Assembly: GCA_036675345.1 (NCBI GenBank)
Contig: JAKFFE010000035.1
Span: 1 to 64,000, forward strand
DNA: 64,000 nucleotides
From: JALYOC01 sp036675345
Lineage (GTDB): Bacteria > Myxococcota > Myxococcia > Myxococcales > Myxococcaceae
Reading direction: 5' to 3'
Below are positions 49,479-57,819 of the stretch, piece after piece. Positions within the stretch are counted from its first letter, which is position 1, and each line of letters opens with the position of its first letter. The notes under the pieces are model-generated. The model was not told the DNA's origin. It did not search any database and saw nothing but the letters and a program-made list of their open reading frames with translations. A program made the position numbers and the translations under genes.

Positions 49479-51359
49479 ATGACCCGTCACCTGCTCAGAG
49501 TGTCCGCGGCCACCGCCGCGTTCGTCCTGTCCGCCTGCGCCAGCAATCAAGGCGCGGAGCAGACCAACGCCCCCGTGGCTCCTCCCCCGGCTGCCGCCCC
49601 CGCGGCCGCCGCTCCCCAGGAGGACGCCAAGGCCTTCGTGGCCCGCGCCAACCAGGAGTTCAAGTCACTGAACCAGCGCGCCGCCACCGCGGAGTGGATC
49701 AAGAGCACCTACATCACCGATGACACCGAGCGGAACGCCGCCTGGGTCAACGAGGCGCTGCTGGAGTACACCGCCCGGACCATCAAGCAGTCCGCCCAGT
49801 ACCGCGGGCAGCCCGGCCAGGACGCGGACACCCAGCGGATGCTGTACCTGCTTTCGGTGGGCACCACCCTCCCGTCCCCGGAGGACGCGGCCAAGCGCCA
49901 GGAGCTGGCGCAGACCCTGGCCAAGCTGGAGGGGATGTACGGCAAGGGCGAGTACTGCAAGACCCCCGGCGATCCGAAGAGCTGCCGGGATCTGCAGCAG
50001 CTCTCCGAGGTGGTCGCCAAGAGCCGCAACTACAACGAGCTGCTGGACGCCTGGAACGGCTGGCACACCGTCTCCCGTCCGATGCGCCCGCTGTACGAGC
50101 GGCTGGTCTCGCTCTCCCACCAGGGGGCCAAGGAGATCGGCTACCAGAACCTGGGCGAGCTGTGGCGGTCCGGCTACGACATGGAGCCGGAGGCCTTCGA
50201 GAAGGAGACCGACCGGCTGTGGCAGCAGGTCAAGCCGCTGTACGACGATCTGCACTGCTACGTCCGCGGCCGGCTGTCCAAGCAGTACGGCAAGGACAAG
50301 GTCCCGCTGCAGGGGCCGATCCCCGCCCACCTGCTGGGCAACATGTGGGCCCAGGAGTGGAACAACATCTACCCGCTGGTGGAGCCCTTCCCCGGGCAGG
50401 CCAACCTGGACGTCACCGGCGCCCTGGTCAAGAAGGGCTATGACCCGGTGAAGATGGTCAAGCTGGGCGAGTCCTTCTTCACCTCGCTGGGGATGAACAA
50501 GCTGCCGGACAACTTCTGGACCCAGTCGATGTTCGTCCAGCCGCCGGACCGCAAGGTGGTCTGCCACGCCAGCGCCTGGGACCTGACCTTCGACGCCCAG
50601 GACAAGGACCTGCGCATCAAGATGTGCATCAAGATCGACGAGGAGGACCTGGTCACCGTCCACCACGAGCTGGGGCACAACTACTACTACCTCTATTACA
50701 ACGACCTGCCGATGCTCTATCAGGCCGGCGCCAACGACGGCTTCCACGAGGCGATCGGCGACGCGCTCACCCTCAGCATCACCCCCGCGTACCTGCAGCA
50801 GGCGGGGATCCTGGGGCCGGTGCCCAAGAGCGAGAAGAACCTGATCAACCTCCAGCTGAAGGACGCGCTGGAGAAGGTGGCCTTCCTCCCGTTCGGCAAG
50901 CTGATCGACCAGTGGCGCTGGGACGTCTTCTCCGGGAAGGTCACCCCGGAGAACTACAACCAGGCCTGGTGGGAGCTGCGCACCAAGTACCAGGGAGTGG
51001 CCGCGCCCTCCGCCCGCACCGAGCAGGACTTCGACCCGGGCGCCAAGTACCACATCCCGGCCAACGTCCCCTACACCCGCTACTTCCTGGCCCGCATCCT
51101 CCAGTTCCAGTTCCACAAGGCGATGTGCGAGGCGGCCGGGATCAAGGGCCCGCTGCACGAGTGCAGCATCTACGGGAACAAGGCCGCCGGGGCCAAGCTG
51201 CAGGCGCTGCTGGAGCTGGGTGCCTCCAAGCCGTGGCAGGAGGCGCTGTTCGCCATGGCCGGCACCCGCGAGATGGATGCCACCCCCCTGGTGGAGTACT
51301 TCCAGCCGCTGCACACCTGGCTCAAGACCCAGAACCAGGGTCAGCAGTGCGGCTGGTAG
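49479..51359 (+). CDS. Lipoprotein peptidase M2 (angiotensin-converting-enzyme-like)
   Basis: A protein of 626 aa with a lipobox at VLSAC and a Pro/Ala linker, then a nearly complete M2 zinc dipeptidyl carboxypeptidase domain. Zinc ligands are His396 and His400 (HHELGHNYYYLYYNDLP) and Glu424 (GFHEAIGD), with the same 28-residue spacing as in human ACE (383 to 411). The ALARE-like ACE segment is GANDGFHEAIGD. Disulfide-capable Cys lie in YCKTPGDPKSC. It is predicted to trim dipeptides from peptides outside the cytoplasm. The C-terminus is complete. Confidence 0.93.
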   Translation: MTRHLLRVSAATAAFVLSACASNQGAEQTNAPVAPPPAAAPAAAAPQEDAKAFVARANQEFKSLNQRAATAEWIKSTYITDDTERNAAWVNEALLEYTARTIKQSAQYRGQPGQDADTQRMLYLLSVGTTLPSPEDAAKRQELAQTLAKLEGMYGKGEYCKTPGDPKSCRDLQQLSEVVAKSRNYNELLDAWNGWHTVSRPMRPLYERLVSLSHQGAKEIGYQNLGELWRSGYDMEPEAFEKETDRLWQQVKPLYDDLHCYVRGRLSKQYGKDKVPLQGPIPAHLLGNMWAQEWNNIYPLVEPFPGQANLDVTGALVKKGYDPVKMVKLGESFFTSLGMNKLPDNFWTQSMFVQPPDRKVVCHASAWDLTFDAQDKDLRIKMCIKIDEEDLVTVHHELGHNYYYLYYNDLPMLYQAGANDGFHEAIGDALTLSITPAYLQQAGILGPVPKSEKNLINLQLKDALEKVAFLPFGKLIDQWRWDVFSGKVTPENYNQAWWELRTKYQGVAAPSARTEQDFDPGAKYHIPANVPYTRYFLARILQFQFHKAMCEAAGIKGPLHECSIYGNKAAGAKLQALLELGASKPWQEALFAMAGTREMDATPLVEYFQPLHTWLKTQNQGQQCGW

Positions 51360-51363
51360 TCAC

Positions 51364-51522
51364 TCCCAGAGGGTGACGCGTTGCGCCAAGGGTTCCGGGG
51401 CTTGCCTGTTCGCAAGGACTGCACGAAAGCATGCAGGCAGGCATAGACAGCCGTACGCATAACCCATACATTGCGCCCCGGCCCCGGGACCCTACGCAAA
51501 CGCAGTCCCAGAGGGTGGCGCG
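51364..51522. repeat. Pair of 17-bp direct repeats in the cold-shock leader region
   Basis: tcccagagggtgacgcg at 51364-51380 recurs as tcccagagggtggcgcg at 51506-51522, one mismatch, 142 bp apart, flanking the stretch just before the cold-shock gene. It could be a duplicated regulatory site or a remnant of local duplication. Confidence 0.5.
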
Positions 51523-51564
51523 AAGGTTTTTCTTGGCGCCTGCAACCGAAGGAAAGAAGGAAGA

Positions 51565-51771
51565 ATGGCTACTGGTACTGTGAAGTGGTTCAACGACGCC
51601 AAGGGGTTTGGTTTCATCACCCAGGACGGCGGCGGCGAGGACGTGTTCTGCCATCACACCGCCATCAACATGGACGGTTTCCGCACCCTCACTGAGGGAC
51701 AGCGGGTCGAGTTCGACATCACCCGTGGGCCGAAGGGCCTGCAGGCGCAGAACGTTCGTTCGGCCGCGTAA
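51565..51771 (+). CDS. Cold-shock domain RNA-binding protein
   Basis: A protein of 68 aa, complete CspA-type OB fold: KWFNDAKGFGFI (RNP1) and DVFCHHTAI (RNP2, with Cys where Val is usual). It binds single-stranded RNA/DNA as a chaperone. The 205-bp gap before it holds the direct repeats described and an AT-richer stretch, suggesting a regulated leader. A strong terminator follows. Confidence 0.95.
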   Translation: MATGTVKWFNDAKGFGFITQDGGGEDVFCHHTAINMDGFRTLTEGQRVEFDITRGPKGLQAQNVRSAA

Positions 51772-51796
51772 GAACGCTTCCAAGGCTGAATATACG

Positions 51797-51841
51797 AAAG
51801 CCCGATTCTGCCGCTTGGAGGCAGGGTCGGGCTTTTTCTTT
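51797..51841 (+). terminator. Rho-independent terminator of the cold-shock gene
   Basis: A long stem aaagcccga..ctgcc (51797-51812) pairs with ggcag..tcgggcttt (51820-51835) with a 2x2 internal loop and a 7-nt loop, followed by a T-rich run (ttttctttt). Strong intrinsic terminator. Confidence 0.93.
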
Positions 51842-51861
51842 TGTCCTCGAGGAGAGACCGT

Positions 51862-53925
51862 TTGAGAGATTCGATCGGAGTGCTGATGCTGTCGGTCACC
51901 CTGGGCGCGGTGGCGGTGGGCCAACAGGGCGCCAAGTCCCCCCCACTGGCGAACCAGGTGGAGGCGGCAAGAGGCGCCTTGCTGGCGCGGTATGGGGAGA
52001 AGGAGTCGGCGCGGGTGGACCGCGGGCTCAAGCAGATCTCCGCGCTGTGGCGAGCGGAGGATGGAGATCTGGCCGCGTTTGCCCAGGAGCACTTCTTGCC
52101 CCAGGGGCCGGAGCTGGAGCAGACCCGGGCCCGCTTCTCCACGATCTTCGAGCAGCTGGACGGTCACTTCGTGGAGATCGGGCGCGAGCTGCGCCGGGCC
52201 ACCGAGGTGGAGGTGGGACCGATCCTCAAGGTGGACCCGCTGGTCTCCGCCTGGGATCCGTCCGCGCACCTCAATGAGGATCTGTTCCGCTCCAAGGTGG
52301 GCTTCGTGGCCCTGCTCAACTTCCCCCAGGACACCCTCCAGGAGCGGATGGAGCAGGGGACGGAGTGGTCGCGGGATCGCTGGGCGGAGAGCCGCCTCAC
52401 CGGCCGCTTCTCCCGCCGGATCCCGGCGGAGATCCAGGCGGGGATCGCCGAGGCGGGCGCCAAGGCCGACCTGTACATCGCCCAGTACAACATCTGGATG
52501 CACCACCTGGTGGACGATCAGGGCCGGCGGCTGTTCCCCAGCGGGAAGCGGCTGATCACCCACTGGAACCTGCGCGATGAGCTGAAGGCCAACTACGCCA
52601 ACCAGGAGCAGGGGCTGGCCCGGCAGCGGGCGATCCTCCAGGTGATGTACCGGATCGTCACCCAGTCCATCCCCCAGGCGGTGATCGACAACCCGCGGCT
52701 GGACTGGAACCCGTTCACCAACACGGTGGCGGTGGCCCCGGAGGCCACGGTGGAGAAGGACGCCCCCCAGCGGGAGGCGAAGGCCGATCCCACCCGCGAG
52801 CCGGACACCCGCTACGCGCGGATCCTGGCCAACTTCCAGGCCCAGCGTCGGGCGGACCCGTACTCGCCGCTGGCCCCCACCGCGATCGCCCGCTCCTTCG
52901 AGCTGTTCCGGGAGATCCCCGAGGAGCGGGTGGTCTCGATGCTCAAGGCGGTGCTGGAGTCACCGCTGGTTCCCCAGGTGGCCAAGGAGATCGAGACCAG
53001 CCTGGGCCGCAAGCTGGAGGCCCACGACATCTGGTTCAACGGCTTCCGCGGCGGAGGCGGGATCCCGGAGGAGAAGCTGGATGCGATGACCCGCAAGAAG
53101 TACCCGGACGCGGCGGCCTTCTCCAAGGACATGCCCCGCATCCTGCGTGGGCTGGGGTTCTCGGCCGCCAAGGCCAAGTGGCTCTCGCAGCACATCCGGG
53201 TGGACCCCTCCCGGGGTGCCGGCCACGCGATGGGCGCCGCCCGCCGGGGGGACTTCCCGCGGCTGCGCACCCGGATCGAGAAGGAGGGGATGAACTACAA
53301 GGGCTACAACATCGCCATCCACGAGCTGGGGCACAACGTGGAGCAGGCCTTCTCCCTCTACGAGGTGGACAACACCCTCTTGACCGGGGTGCCCAACACC
53401 GCGTTCACCGAGGCGCTGGCCTTCGTCTTCCAGTCCCGGGACACCCGGCTGCTGGGGCTTCCCGGGCCCACCCGCGAGGCCCAGCGGCTGCGGGTGCTCA
53501 ACGAGTTCTGGCAGACCTGGGAGATCGCCGGGGTTGCGCTGGTGGACATCGCGATGTGGCACTGGATGTACCAGCACCCGGACGCCACCCCCGCGCAGCT
53601 GCGGACGGCGGTGGAGCAGATCGCCCGTGACACCTGGAACCGGTACTACCTGCCGGTGCTGGGATCGAAGGACAGCGTGCTGTTGGGGATCTACTCCCAC
53701 ATGGTGACCAACCCGATCTACCTGTGCGACTACCCGCTGGGGCACCTGATCGCCTTCCAGATCGAGGAGCACCTGGCCCAGAAGGGCCCGCTGGGCGCGG
53801 AGTTCGAGCGGATGACCCGCTACGGCGCGGTCACCCCCGACCAGTGGATGGTGAACGCCACCGGCAAGCCGATCTCCCCCGAGCCGCTGCTGCGGGCCAC
53901 CGCGGCGGCGCTGGGCAAGAAGTAG
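51862..53925 (+). CDS. Secreted HELGH zinc metallopeptidase
   Basis: A protein of 687 aa from a TTG start at 51862 with GAGGAG 8 nt upstream. The start gives a signal peptide MRDSIGVLMLSVTLGAVAV; no ATG precedes it. The gluzincin-type zinc site is IHELGHNVEQAF (His487, His491), and Glu517 in FTEALAF is a likely third ligand. The chain is otherwise helical, like M3/M2-type peptidases, but no named family is assigned. It directly follows the cold-shock terminator. Confidence 0.8.
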   Translation: MRDSIGVLMLSVTLGAVAVGQQGAKSPPLANQVEAARGALLARYGEKESARVDRGLKQISALWRAEDGDLAAFAQEHFLPQGPELEQTRARFSTIFEQLDGHFVEIGRELRRATEVEVGPILKVDPLVSAWDPSAHLNEDLFRSKVGFVALLNFPQDTLQERMEQGTEWSRDRWAESRLTGRFSRRIPAEIQAGIAEAGAKADLYIAQYNIWMHHLVDDQGRRLFPSGKRLITHWNLRDELKANYANQEQGLARQRAILQVMYRIVTQSIPQAVIDNPRLDWNPFTNTVAVAPEATVEKDAPQREAKADPTREPDTRYARILANFQAQRRADPYSPLAPTAIARSFELFREIPEERVVSMLKAVLESPLVPQVAKEIETSLGRKLEAHDIWFNGFRGGGGIPEEKLDAMTRKKYPDAAAFSKDMPRILRGLGFSAAKAKWLSQHIRVDPSRGAGHAMGAARRGDFPRLRTRIEKEGMNYKGYNIAIHELGHNVEQAFSLYEVDNTLLTGVPNTAFTEALAFVFQSRDTRLLGLPGPTREAQRLRVLNEFWQTWEIAGVALVDIAMWHWMYQHPDATPAQLRTAVEQIARDTWNRYYLPVLGSKDSVLLGIYSHMVTNPIYLCDYPLGHLIAFQIEEHLAQKGPLGAEFERMTRYGAVTPDQWMVNATGKPISPEPLLRATAAALGKK

Positions 53926-53938
53926 CGGGCAAGAAAAA

Positions 53939-53969
53939 GGGACTTCCGCCAGACACCGGCGGAAGTCCC
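53939..53969. terminator. Bidirectional terminator between the metallopeptidase and FKBP genes
   Basis: A perfect 12-bp stem (gggacttccgcc 53939-53950, ggcggaagtccc 53958-53969, 7-nt loop). On the minus strand it is followed by CTTTTTCTT, an ideal T-tract for the FKBP gene; on the plus strand it follows the metallopeptidase stop. Confidence 0.9.
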
Positions 53970-53993
53970 CGTTGCTGCTTCGAAGCGCGCGCT

Positions 53994-54749
53994 CTACTTC
54001 TTGGGAGCGGCGCCCGCGTCCGGCTGACCACCCAGCGGCGAGTGCCCGGGCGGGGGAGGCGCGGAGGGGAGGATCTCCAGCAGCTCCACCTCGAAGATCA
54101 GGGTGGCGCCGCCCGGGATCTGCGGCGGACGGCCGCGGTCCCCGTAGGCGATCGCGCTGGGGCACACCAGCTGGGCCTTGCCGCCGACCTTCATCTTCTG
54201 CAGCCCCTCGGTCCAGCAGGGGATCACCCCCATCAGCGGGAAGGTGGCCGGCGCGCCGTTCTTCACCGAGCTGTCGAACTCGGTCCCGTCGGTCAGCGTC
54301 CCGCGGTAGTTGACCTTCACCCGGTCGGTGGCCTTGGGCAGCTCGCCGGTCCCGGCGGTCAGCTCCTTGAAGACCATCCCGGTCTCGCTCTTCACCGCTC
54401 CGGTCTCGGCGGCGGCCTTCTCCAGGTAGGCCTTGGACTTCTCCTTCTCCTGCTCGGCCTTCTGGTTCATCCGGCCGCGGTACAGCTCCTGGATCTTGGG
54501 GAAGAACTGCTCCACCGGGGCCTTCATCTCCGCGCCGGTCGCCTGATCCGCCAGGCCCATCTTCACGTACTCCAGCTCTTCCTTGGTCAGGTTGAACGGG
54601 GCCACGCTGCGGCCGATCTGCGCGCCCAGCGCGTAGAAGGTCTTCTGCTCGTCGGTCTCCGGAGCCTTGACGTTGCCACCGCTGGTACCGCCCTGGTTGT
54701 TGCAGGCCAGCAACAGCGCGAGGGCCGTTGCCGCAAGAGTCTTTCGCAT
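53994..54749 (-). CDS. FKBP-type peptidyl-prolyl isomerase lipoprotein (Mip/FkpA-like)
   Basis: A protein of 251 aa; ATG 54749 gives the lipobox ALLLAC. The N-terminal helical dimerisation region (about 30-130) is followed by an FKBP domain (about 140-235) with VNYRGTLTDGTEFDSS, GVIPCWTEGLQKMKVGGKAQLVCPSAIAYGDRG (given in part) and IPGGATLIFEVELLEI. It folds exported proteins by proline isomerisation. A Pro-rich tail follows. The minus-strand TATAAG at 54796-54801 could be its -10 box. Confidence 0.92.
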   Translation of the reverse strand: MRKTLAATALALLLACNNQGGTSGGNVKAPETDEQKTFYALGAQIGRSVAPFNLTKEELEYVKMGLADQATGAEMKAPVEQFFPKIQELYRGRMNQKAEQEKEKSKAYLEKAAAETGAVKSETGMVFKELTAGTGELPKATDRVKVNYRGTLTDGTEFDSSVKNGAPATFPLMGVIPCWTEGLQKMKVGGKAQLVCPSAIAYGDRGRPPQIPGGATLIFEVELLEILPSAPPPPGHSPLGGQPDAGAAPKK

Positions 54750-54822
54750 CTGTCCCATCCCTTTCGCCGAATCCGGCGTTCCAAAAGAGGCGGGCCTTAT
54801 ATGCGAGGGCGGGGCGGTTTTC

Positions 54823-54850
54823 TTGACCGATCGATCCGCGCGCCTACCCT
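54823..54850 (+). promoter_or_regulatory. Candidate sigma-A-type promoter of the PilZ gene
   Basis: TTGACC (54823-54828), a 16-bp spacer, and TACCCT (54845-54850), ending 60 bp before the PilZ ATG. The -10 box is weak. Confidence 0.3.
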
Positions 54851-54910
54851 CGGCTCGCTACGCGGCTGTCGTGCCTGGGCGCGACCTGTAGCGCTTGCCG
54901 GAGGGGAACC

Positions 54911-55258
54911 ATGAGCAACAAGCGGAAGAAGACGCGCGCCGAACTGGACGTGTACCTCAACAAATATGTCCAGGGGGTCCCCTACATGGCCCGGGCCTCG
55001 GACATCAGCAGCGACGGGTTGTCCCTGGCCAACCTGATCGAACCCTCCCACGCCGGAAAGCGGGTGGGGTTGCAGTTCCAGCTCCCCGGTTCGGAAGAGG
55101 TGATCTACGCGGAGGGTGAAGTGGTCCGCGAGTGGGTGGGCTCCAACCACAAGGAGGGCGCGGGGGTGCGCTTCACCCTGATGACCGAGCGCCACCGGAG
55201 ACTGGTGGACGCCTATGTCTCCACTTCGGGTGAGGAGCCAGGATCAGACCCCAGCTGA
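54911..55258 (+). CDS. PilZ domain protein
   Basis: A protein of 115 aa; GGAGGGG precedes the ATG. Near the N-terminus a basic stretch (SNKRKKTRAELD) is followed by a six-strand barrel: GVPYMARASDISSDGLSLANL contains the DxSxxG motif that contacts c-di-GMP, then VGLQFQLPGSEEVIYAEGEVVREW and AGVRFTLMTERHR. The upstream RxxxR part is not canonical, so c-di-GMP binding is likely but not certain. Single-domain PilZ proteins act as effectors on motility or transcription. Confidence 0.8.
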   Translation: MSNKRKKTRAELDVYLNKYVQGVPYMARASDISSDGLSLANLIEPSHAGKRVGLQFQLPGSEEVIYAEGEVVREWVGSNHKEGAGVRFTLMTERHRRLVDAYVSTSGEEPGSDPS

Positions 55259-55259
55259 A

Positions 55260-55290
55260 TTCCTTCCGAACTCCAATGGGTTGGAAGGAA
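55260..55290 (+). terminator. Hairpin after the PilZ gene
   Basis: TTCCTTCC (55260-55267) pairs with GGAAGGAA (55283-55290), extendable by AA/TT past one bulge. It lies directly behind the PilZ stop. Confidence 0.55.
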
Positions 55291-55310
55291 CCCTCAAGCA
55301 AGCAGGCAAG

Positions 55311-55322
55311 GACACCGGTGTC
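55311..55322. promoter_or_regulatory. 12-bp palindrome upstream of the envelope-protein operon
   Basis: GACACCGGTGTC, a perfect palindrome, followed 3 nt later by a partial copy GACACCGG. It lies about 90 nt before the first gene of the operon; candidate operator. Confidence 0.35.
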
Positions 55323-55413
55323 ATTGACACCGGGTGAAGGGGTCTGTTGAATGGTCCTCCGGTCGGCTCGTCTTATTCCCGTAAAATTTTGAAGGACTGG
55401 CCTGGAGGACCCC

Positions 55414-56223
55414 GTGAAGCGTCTGGTCTATCTGATTGCAGTCGCTGTTTCCCTCACGGCGTTTGCGCAGGCGTCCAAGCCCGCCCAGAACGCCAAGCCC
55501 GCACCCGGTGTGAACTGGGAAGGCAAGGTCATCCAGGCCACCGGCGCCGGCGCCCCGGACATGAAGGCGGTCAATCCCGCCCAGGCCCGCCTGGGGGCAG
55601 AGCGCGCCGCCCAGATGGACGCCTTCCGCAACCTGCTGGCCCAGGTCCAGGGGATCCAAGTCACCGGCGGGAAGACGGTGGGGGACATGATGGCCTCCAA
55701 TGACGAGCTCAAGGGTCGGGTCAGCGGCACCCTGCGGGGCTTCAAGGTCACCGCCAAGCGCTACTTCTCCGACAGCGGCGTGGAGATCGACGTGGAGGTT
55801 CCCCTCTCCGCCATCTCCTCCGCGGTCAGCGAGGCGGCCGCGGCCCCCGCGGCCAGCGAGACCGTCTCCGGCCTGGCGATCAACACCCAGGGAGAGAAGA
55901 AGAACACCGGCCTGGTGATTGACGCCCGCGGACTCAAGGTCAGCCCGGCGCTGGCTCCCCGGGTGCTGGGCGAGGACGGCAAGGCGTTCTACACGGTGGA
56001 GATCCTCAGCGACGAGGCCCGCAAGTCCAAGGGCGTGGCCAGCTACTTCAAGACCCTGGATCAGGCGCAGAAGAGCCTGCTGGTGGGGGAGAAGCCGGTG
56101 GTGGTGAAGGCCACCCGCGCGGACGGTTCGGACCTGGTGCTCACCGCCGCGGACATCAAGAAGCTCACCGAGTCCAACAACAGCTACCTGGCCGAGGGCC
56201 GGGTCGCGATCGTCACCAACTAG
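55414..56223 (+). CDS. Secreted LPP20-like protein
   Basis: A protein of 269 aa with a GTG start (GGAGG 7 nt upstream) and a signal peptide ending AFAQA. The first half (NWEGKVIQATGAGAP ... ARLGAERAAQMDAFRNLLAQVQGIQV) matches the LPP20 pattern, a small domain where 'RAxxxAxxDAxRxLA' helices pack on strands. A beta domain follows, with VIDARGLKVSPALAPRVLGEDGKAFY. It is probably periplasmic or outer-membrane bound, and heads a run of four co-directional genes. Confidence 0.75.
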   Translation: MKRLVYLIAVAVSLTAFAQASKPAQNAKPAPGVNWEGKVIQATGAGAPDMKAVNPAQARLGAERAAQMDAFRNLLAQVQGIQVTGGKTVGDMMASNDELKGRVSGTLRGFKVTAKRYFSDSGVEIDVEVPLSAISSAVSEAAAAPAASETVSGLAINTQGEKKNTGLVIDARGLKVSPALAPRVLGEDGKAFYTVEILSDEARKSKGVASYFKTLDQAQKSLLVGEKPVVVKATRADGSDLVLTAADIKKLTESNNSYLAEGRVAIVTN

Positions 56224-56272
56224 TTGGCCGGAACCCCCAGGCTCTTTTGATTTCCCGGAAGGACACTTGAAC

Positions 56273-57448
56273 ATGAAGGCGCTCAAGCTCACTGCGTTCG
56301 CACTCGTCGCCCTGGTGGCGTCCAGCGCCCTGGCGCAAGAGAACACCCAGGTGGAGGCCACCGGAGAGGCGGCCATCGTCAACAATGACCGCGCCCGGGC
56401 GCTGAAGGAGGCCAAGCAGAACGCCTTCCGCAGCGCCGTGGAGCAGGCCGCGGGGGTGCTGGTCTCCTCCGACACCCTCACCGCCAACAACACCCTGGTC
56501 AGCGACCGGATCTATTCGCGCTCCGAGGGCTACATCAAGAAGCACACCGTGGTCGGGCAGCCCAAGGTGGAGGGCGGGGTGCTCTCGGTGACCATCAAGG
56601 CCGAGGTGGCCACCAAGGACCTGGACAAGGATCTGCAGGCGGTCCAGGCGCTGATCAACCGGAGCGGAAACCGCAAGCTGGTGATCGTGCTCAACGAGAT
56701 CACCGCGACCCCCAAGGGGGAGGCGGTCTCCAGCGCGGTGATGGCCCAGGTGCTCACCGACGGGTTCAAGAAGGACGGCTGGACCCTGATCGACCCCCAG
56801 TTCGCCGCCGGGGAGCTGAACGTCAGCGCCGGGGTCACCGCCCTGACCAACACCGAGGTCAAGCGGGTGGGGAACCTCTCCAAGGCGGAGTACATCCTCT
56901 ACGGCAAGGTCAACTACCGCCAGCAGGTCACCGAGAAGAACTCCATGCTCTCCGGCGCCTACTTCGTCACCGGCGAGTACGAACTGACGGTGTTCGCCAC
57001 CGACAGCGGCGATCAGCTGGCCACCCTCTCCGGGAAGATCGACTTCGATCCCAAGGAGAAGGGCGTCTCCCCGCTGCTCTCCTACGAGCGCACCGCGTTC
57101 GACCTGACCAAGAAGCGGGGCGAGAAGATCCTGGCGGATGTGCGCGCCTCGGTGGTCAAGCACCTCTCCAACAACGAGCAGAACGGCCAGCGGGTGGCGG
57201 CCACGGTGATGGGGATGACCTCCTACAGCGCGGTCCAGAACTTCAAGAAGGTCCTGCTGGCGCAGGTCACCGGGGTCCGCGAGGTCCGCCCGGGGACGTT
57301 CGCCAACGGCAAGGCCGAGTTCGACATCGTCTTCCTCGGCTCCACCGACGAGTTCGCGGAGAAGATCGGGGACAAGAAGTTCCAGGGCAAGGTGATCAGC
57401 GTCACCGGCGTCACCGGCAACACGGTGGAACTGACCCTGGCCAAGTGA
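56273..57448 (+). CDS. Secreted FlgT-like protein
   Basis: A protein of 391 aa; ATG 56273 has AAGGA 9 nt upstream. The signal peptide ends ALAQ. The N-terminal part (VEATGEAAIVNNDRARALKEAKQNAFRSAVEQAAGVLV, in part) has the FlgT/LPP20-type repeat, and the middle (KLVIVLNEITATP, VMAQVLTDGFKKDGWTLIDP) resembles the FlgT-M/CsgG-like fold. The C-terminal part continues the same style. FlgT stabilises flagella in vibrios, but flagella are not implied here, so another envelope assembly role is likely. It overlaps the next gene's start. Confidence 0.7.
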   Translation: MKALKLTAFALVALVASSALAQENTQVEATGEAAIVNNDRARALKEAKQNAFRSAVEQAAGVLVSSDTLTANNTLVSDRIYSRSEGYIKKHTVVGQPKVEGGVLSVTIKAEVATKDLDKDLQAVQALINRSGNRKLVIVLNEITATPKGEAVSSAVMAQVLTDGFKKDGWTLIDPQFAAGELNVSAGVTALTNTEVKRVGNLSKAEYILYGKVNYRQQVTEKNSMLSGAYFVTGEYELTVFATDSGDQLATLSGKIDFDPKEKGVSPLLSYERTAFDLTKKRGEKILADVRASVVKHLSNNEQNGQRVAATVMGMTSYSAVQNFKKVLLAQVTGVREVRPGTFANGKAEFDIVFLGSTDEFAEKIGDKKFQGKVISVTGVTGNTVELTLAK

Positions 57449-57819
57449 GGCGGCTGGGGCCGGTGCTCGCGCTGCTGTCCTGCGCGGGCCCGCCTTCGGA
57501 ATCGCCCAGCGTGGGACAGGCCCGGGCGGTGTTGCACCGGGCGCAGGGAAGTGGAGCGGCGGATCGCACCGGGCAGCTGTGGTTGCGGTGCAGTCCAGAG
57601 GACGCCGGGGTGTGGGTGGACGGGATCTCCCGCGGCAGTTGCCAGCAGCTGGCAGGGCGCGGGTTGACCCTGGAGGCGGTGGGCGGCGGGATGCACCGGG
57701 TGGACGTGAAGAAGGACGGATTCTGGCCGTATGTGACGTACTACGACCCGGATGGGGTCAAGGCCGCGCTGACCATCCGCTTGCGGCCGTTGGGACAGTC
57801 CGAGGGAGAGGCACGATGA
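57445..57819 (+). CDS. PEGA-like lipoprotein
   Basis: A protein of 124 aa; the GTG start overlaps the previous stop (GTGA). A short hydrophobic N-terminus ends at LSCAG (lipobox-like). A PEGA-like domain (about 40-115) contains LWLRCSPEDAGVWVDGISRGSC and VDVKKDGFWPYV. PEGA domains are surface beta modules. Its stop overlaps the next ATG (ATGA), so the gene is translationally linked on both sides. Confidence 0.7.
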   Translation: MRRLGPVLALLSCAGPPSESPSVGQARAVLHRAQGSGAADRTGQLWLRCSPEDAGVWVDGISRGSCQQLAGRGLTLEAVGGGMHRVDVKKDGFWPYVTYYDPDGVKAALTIRLRPLGQSEGEAR

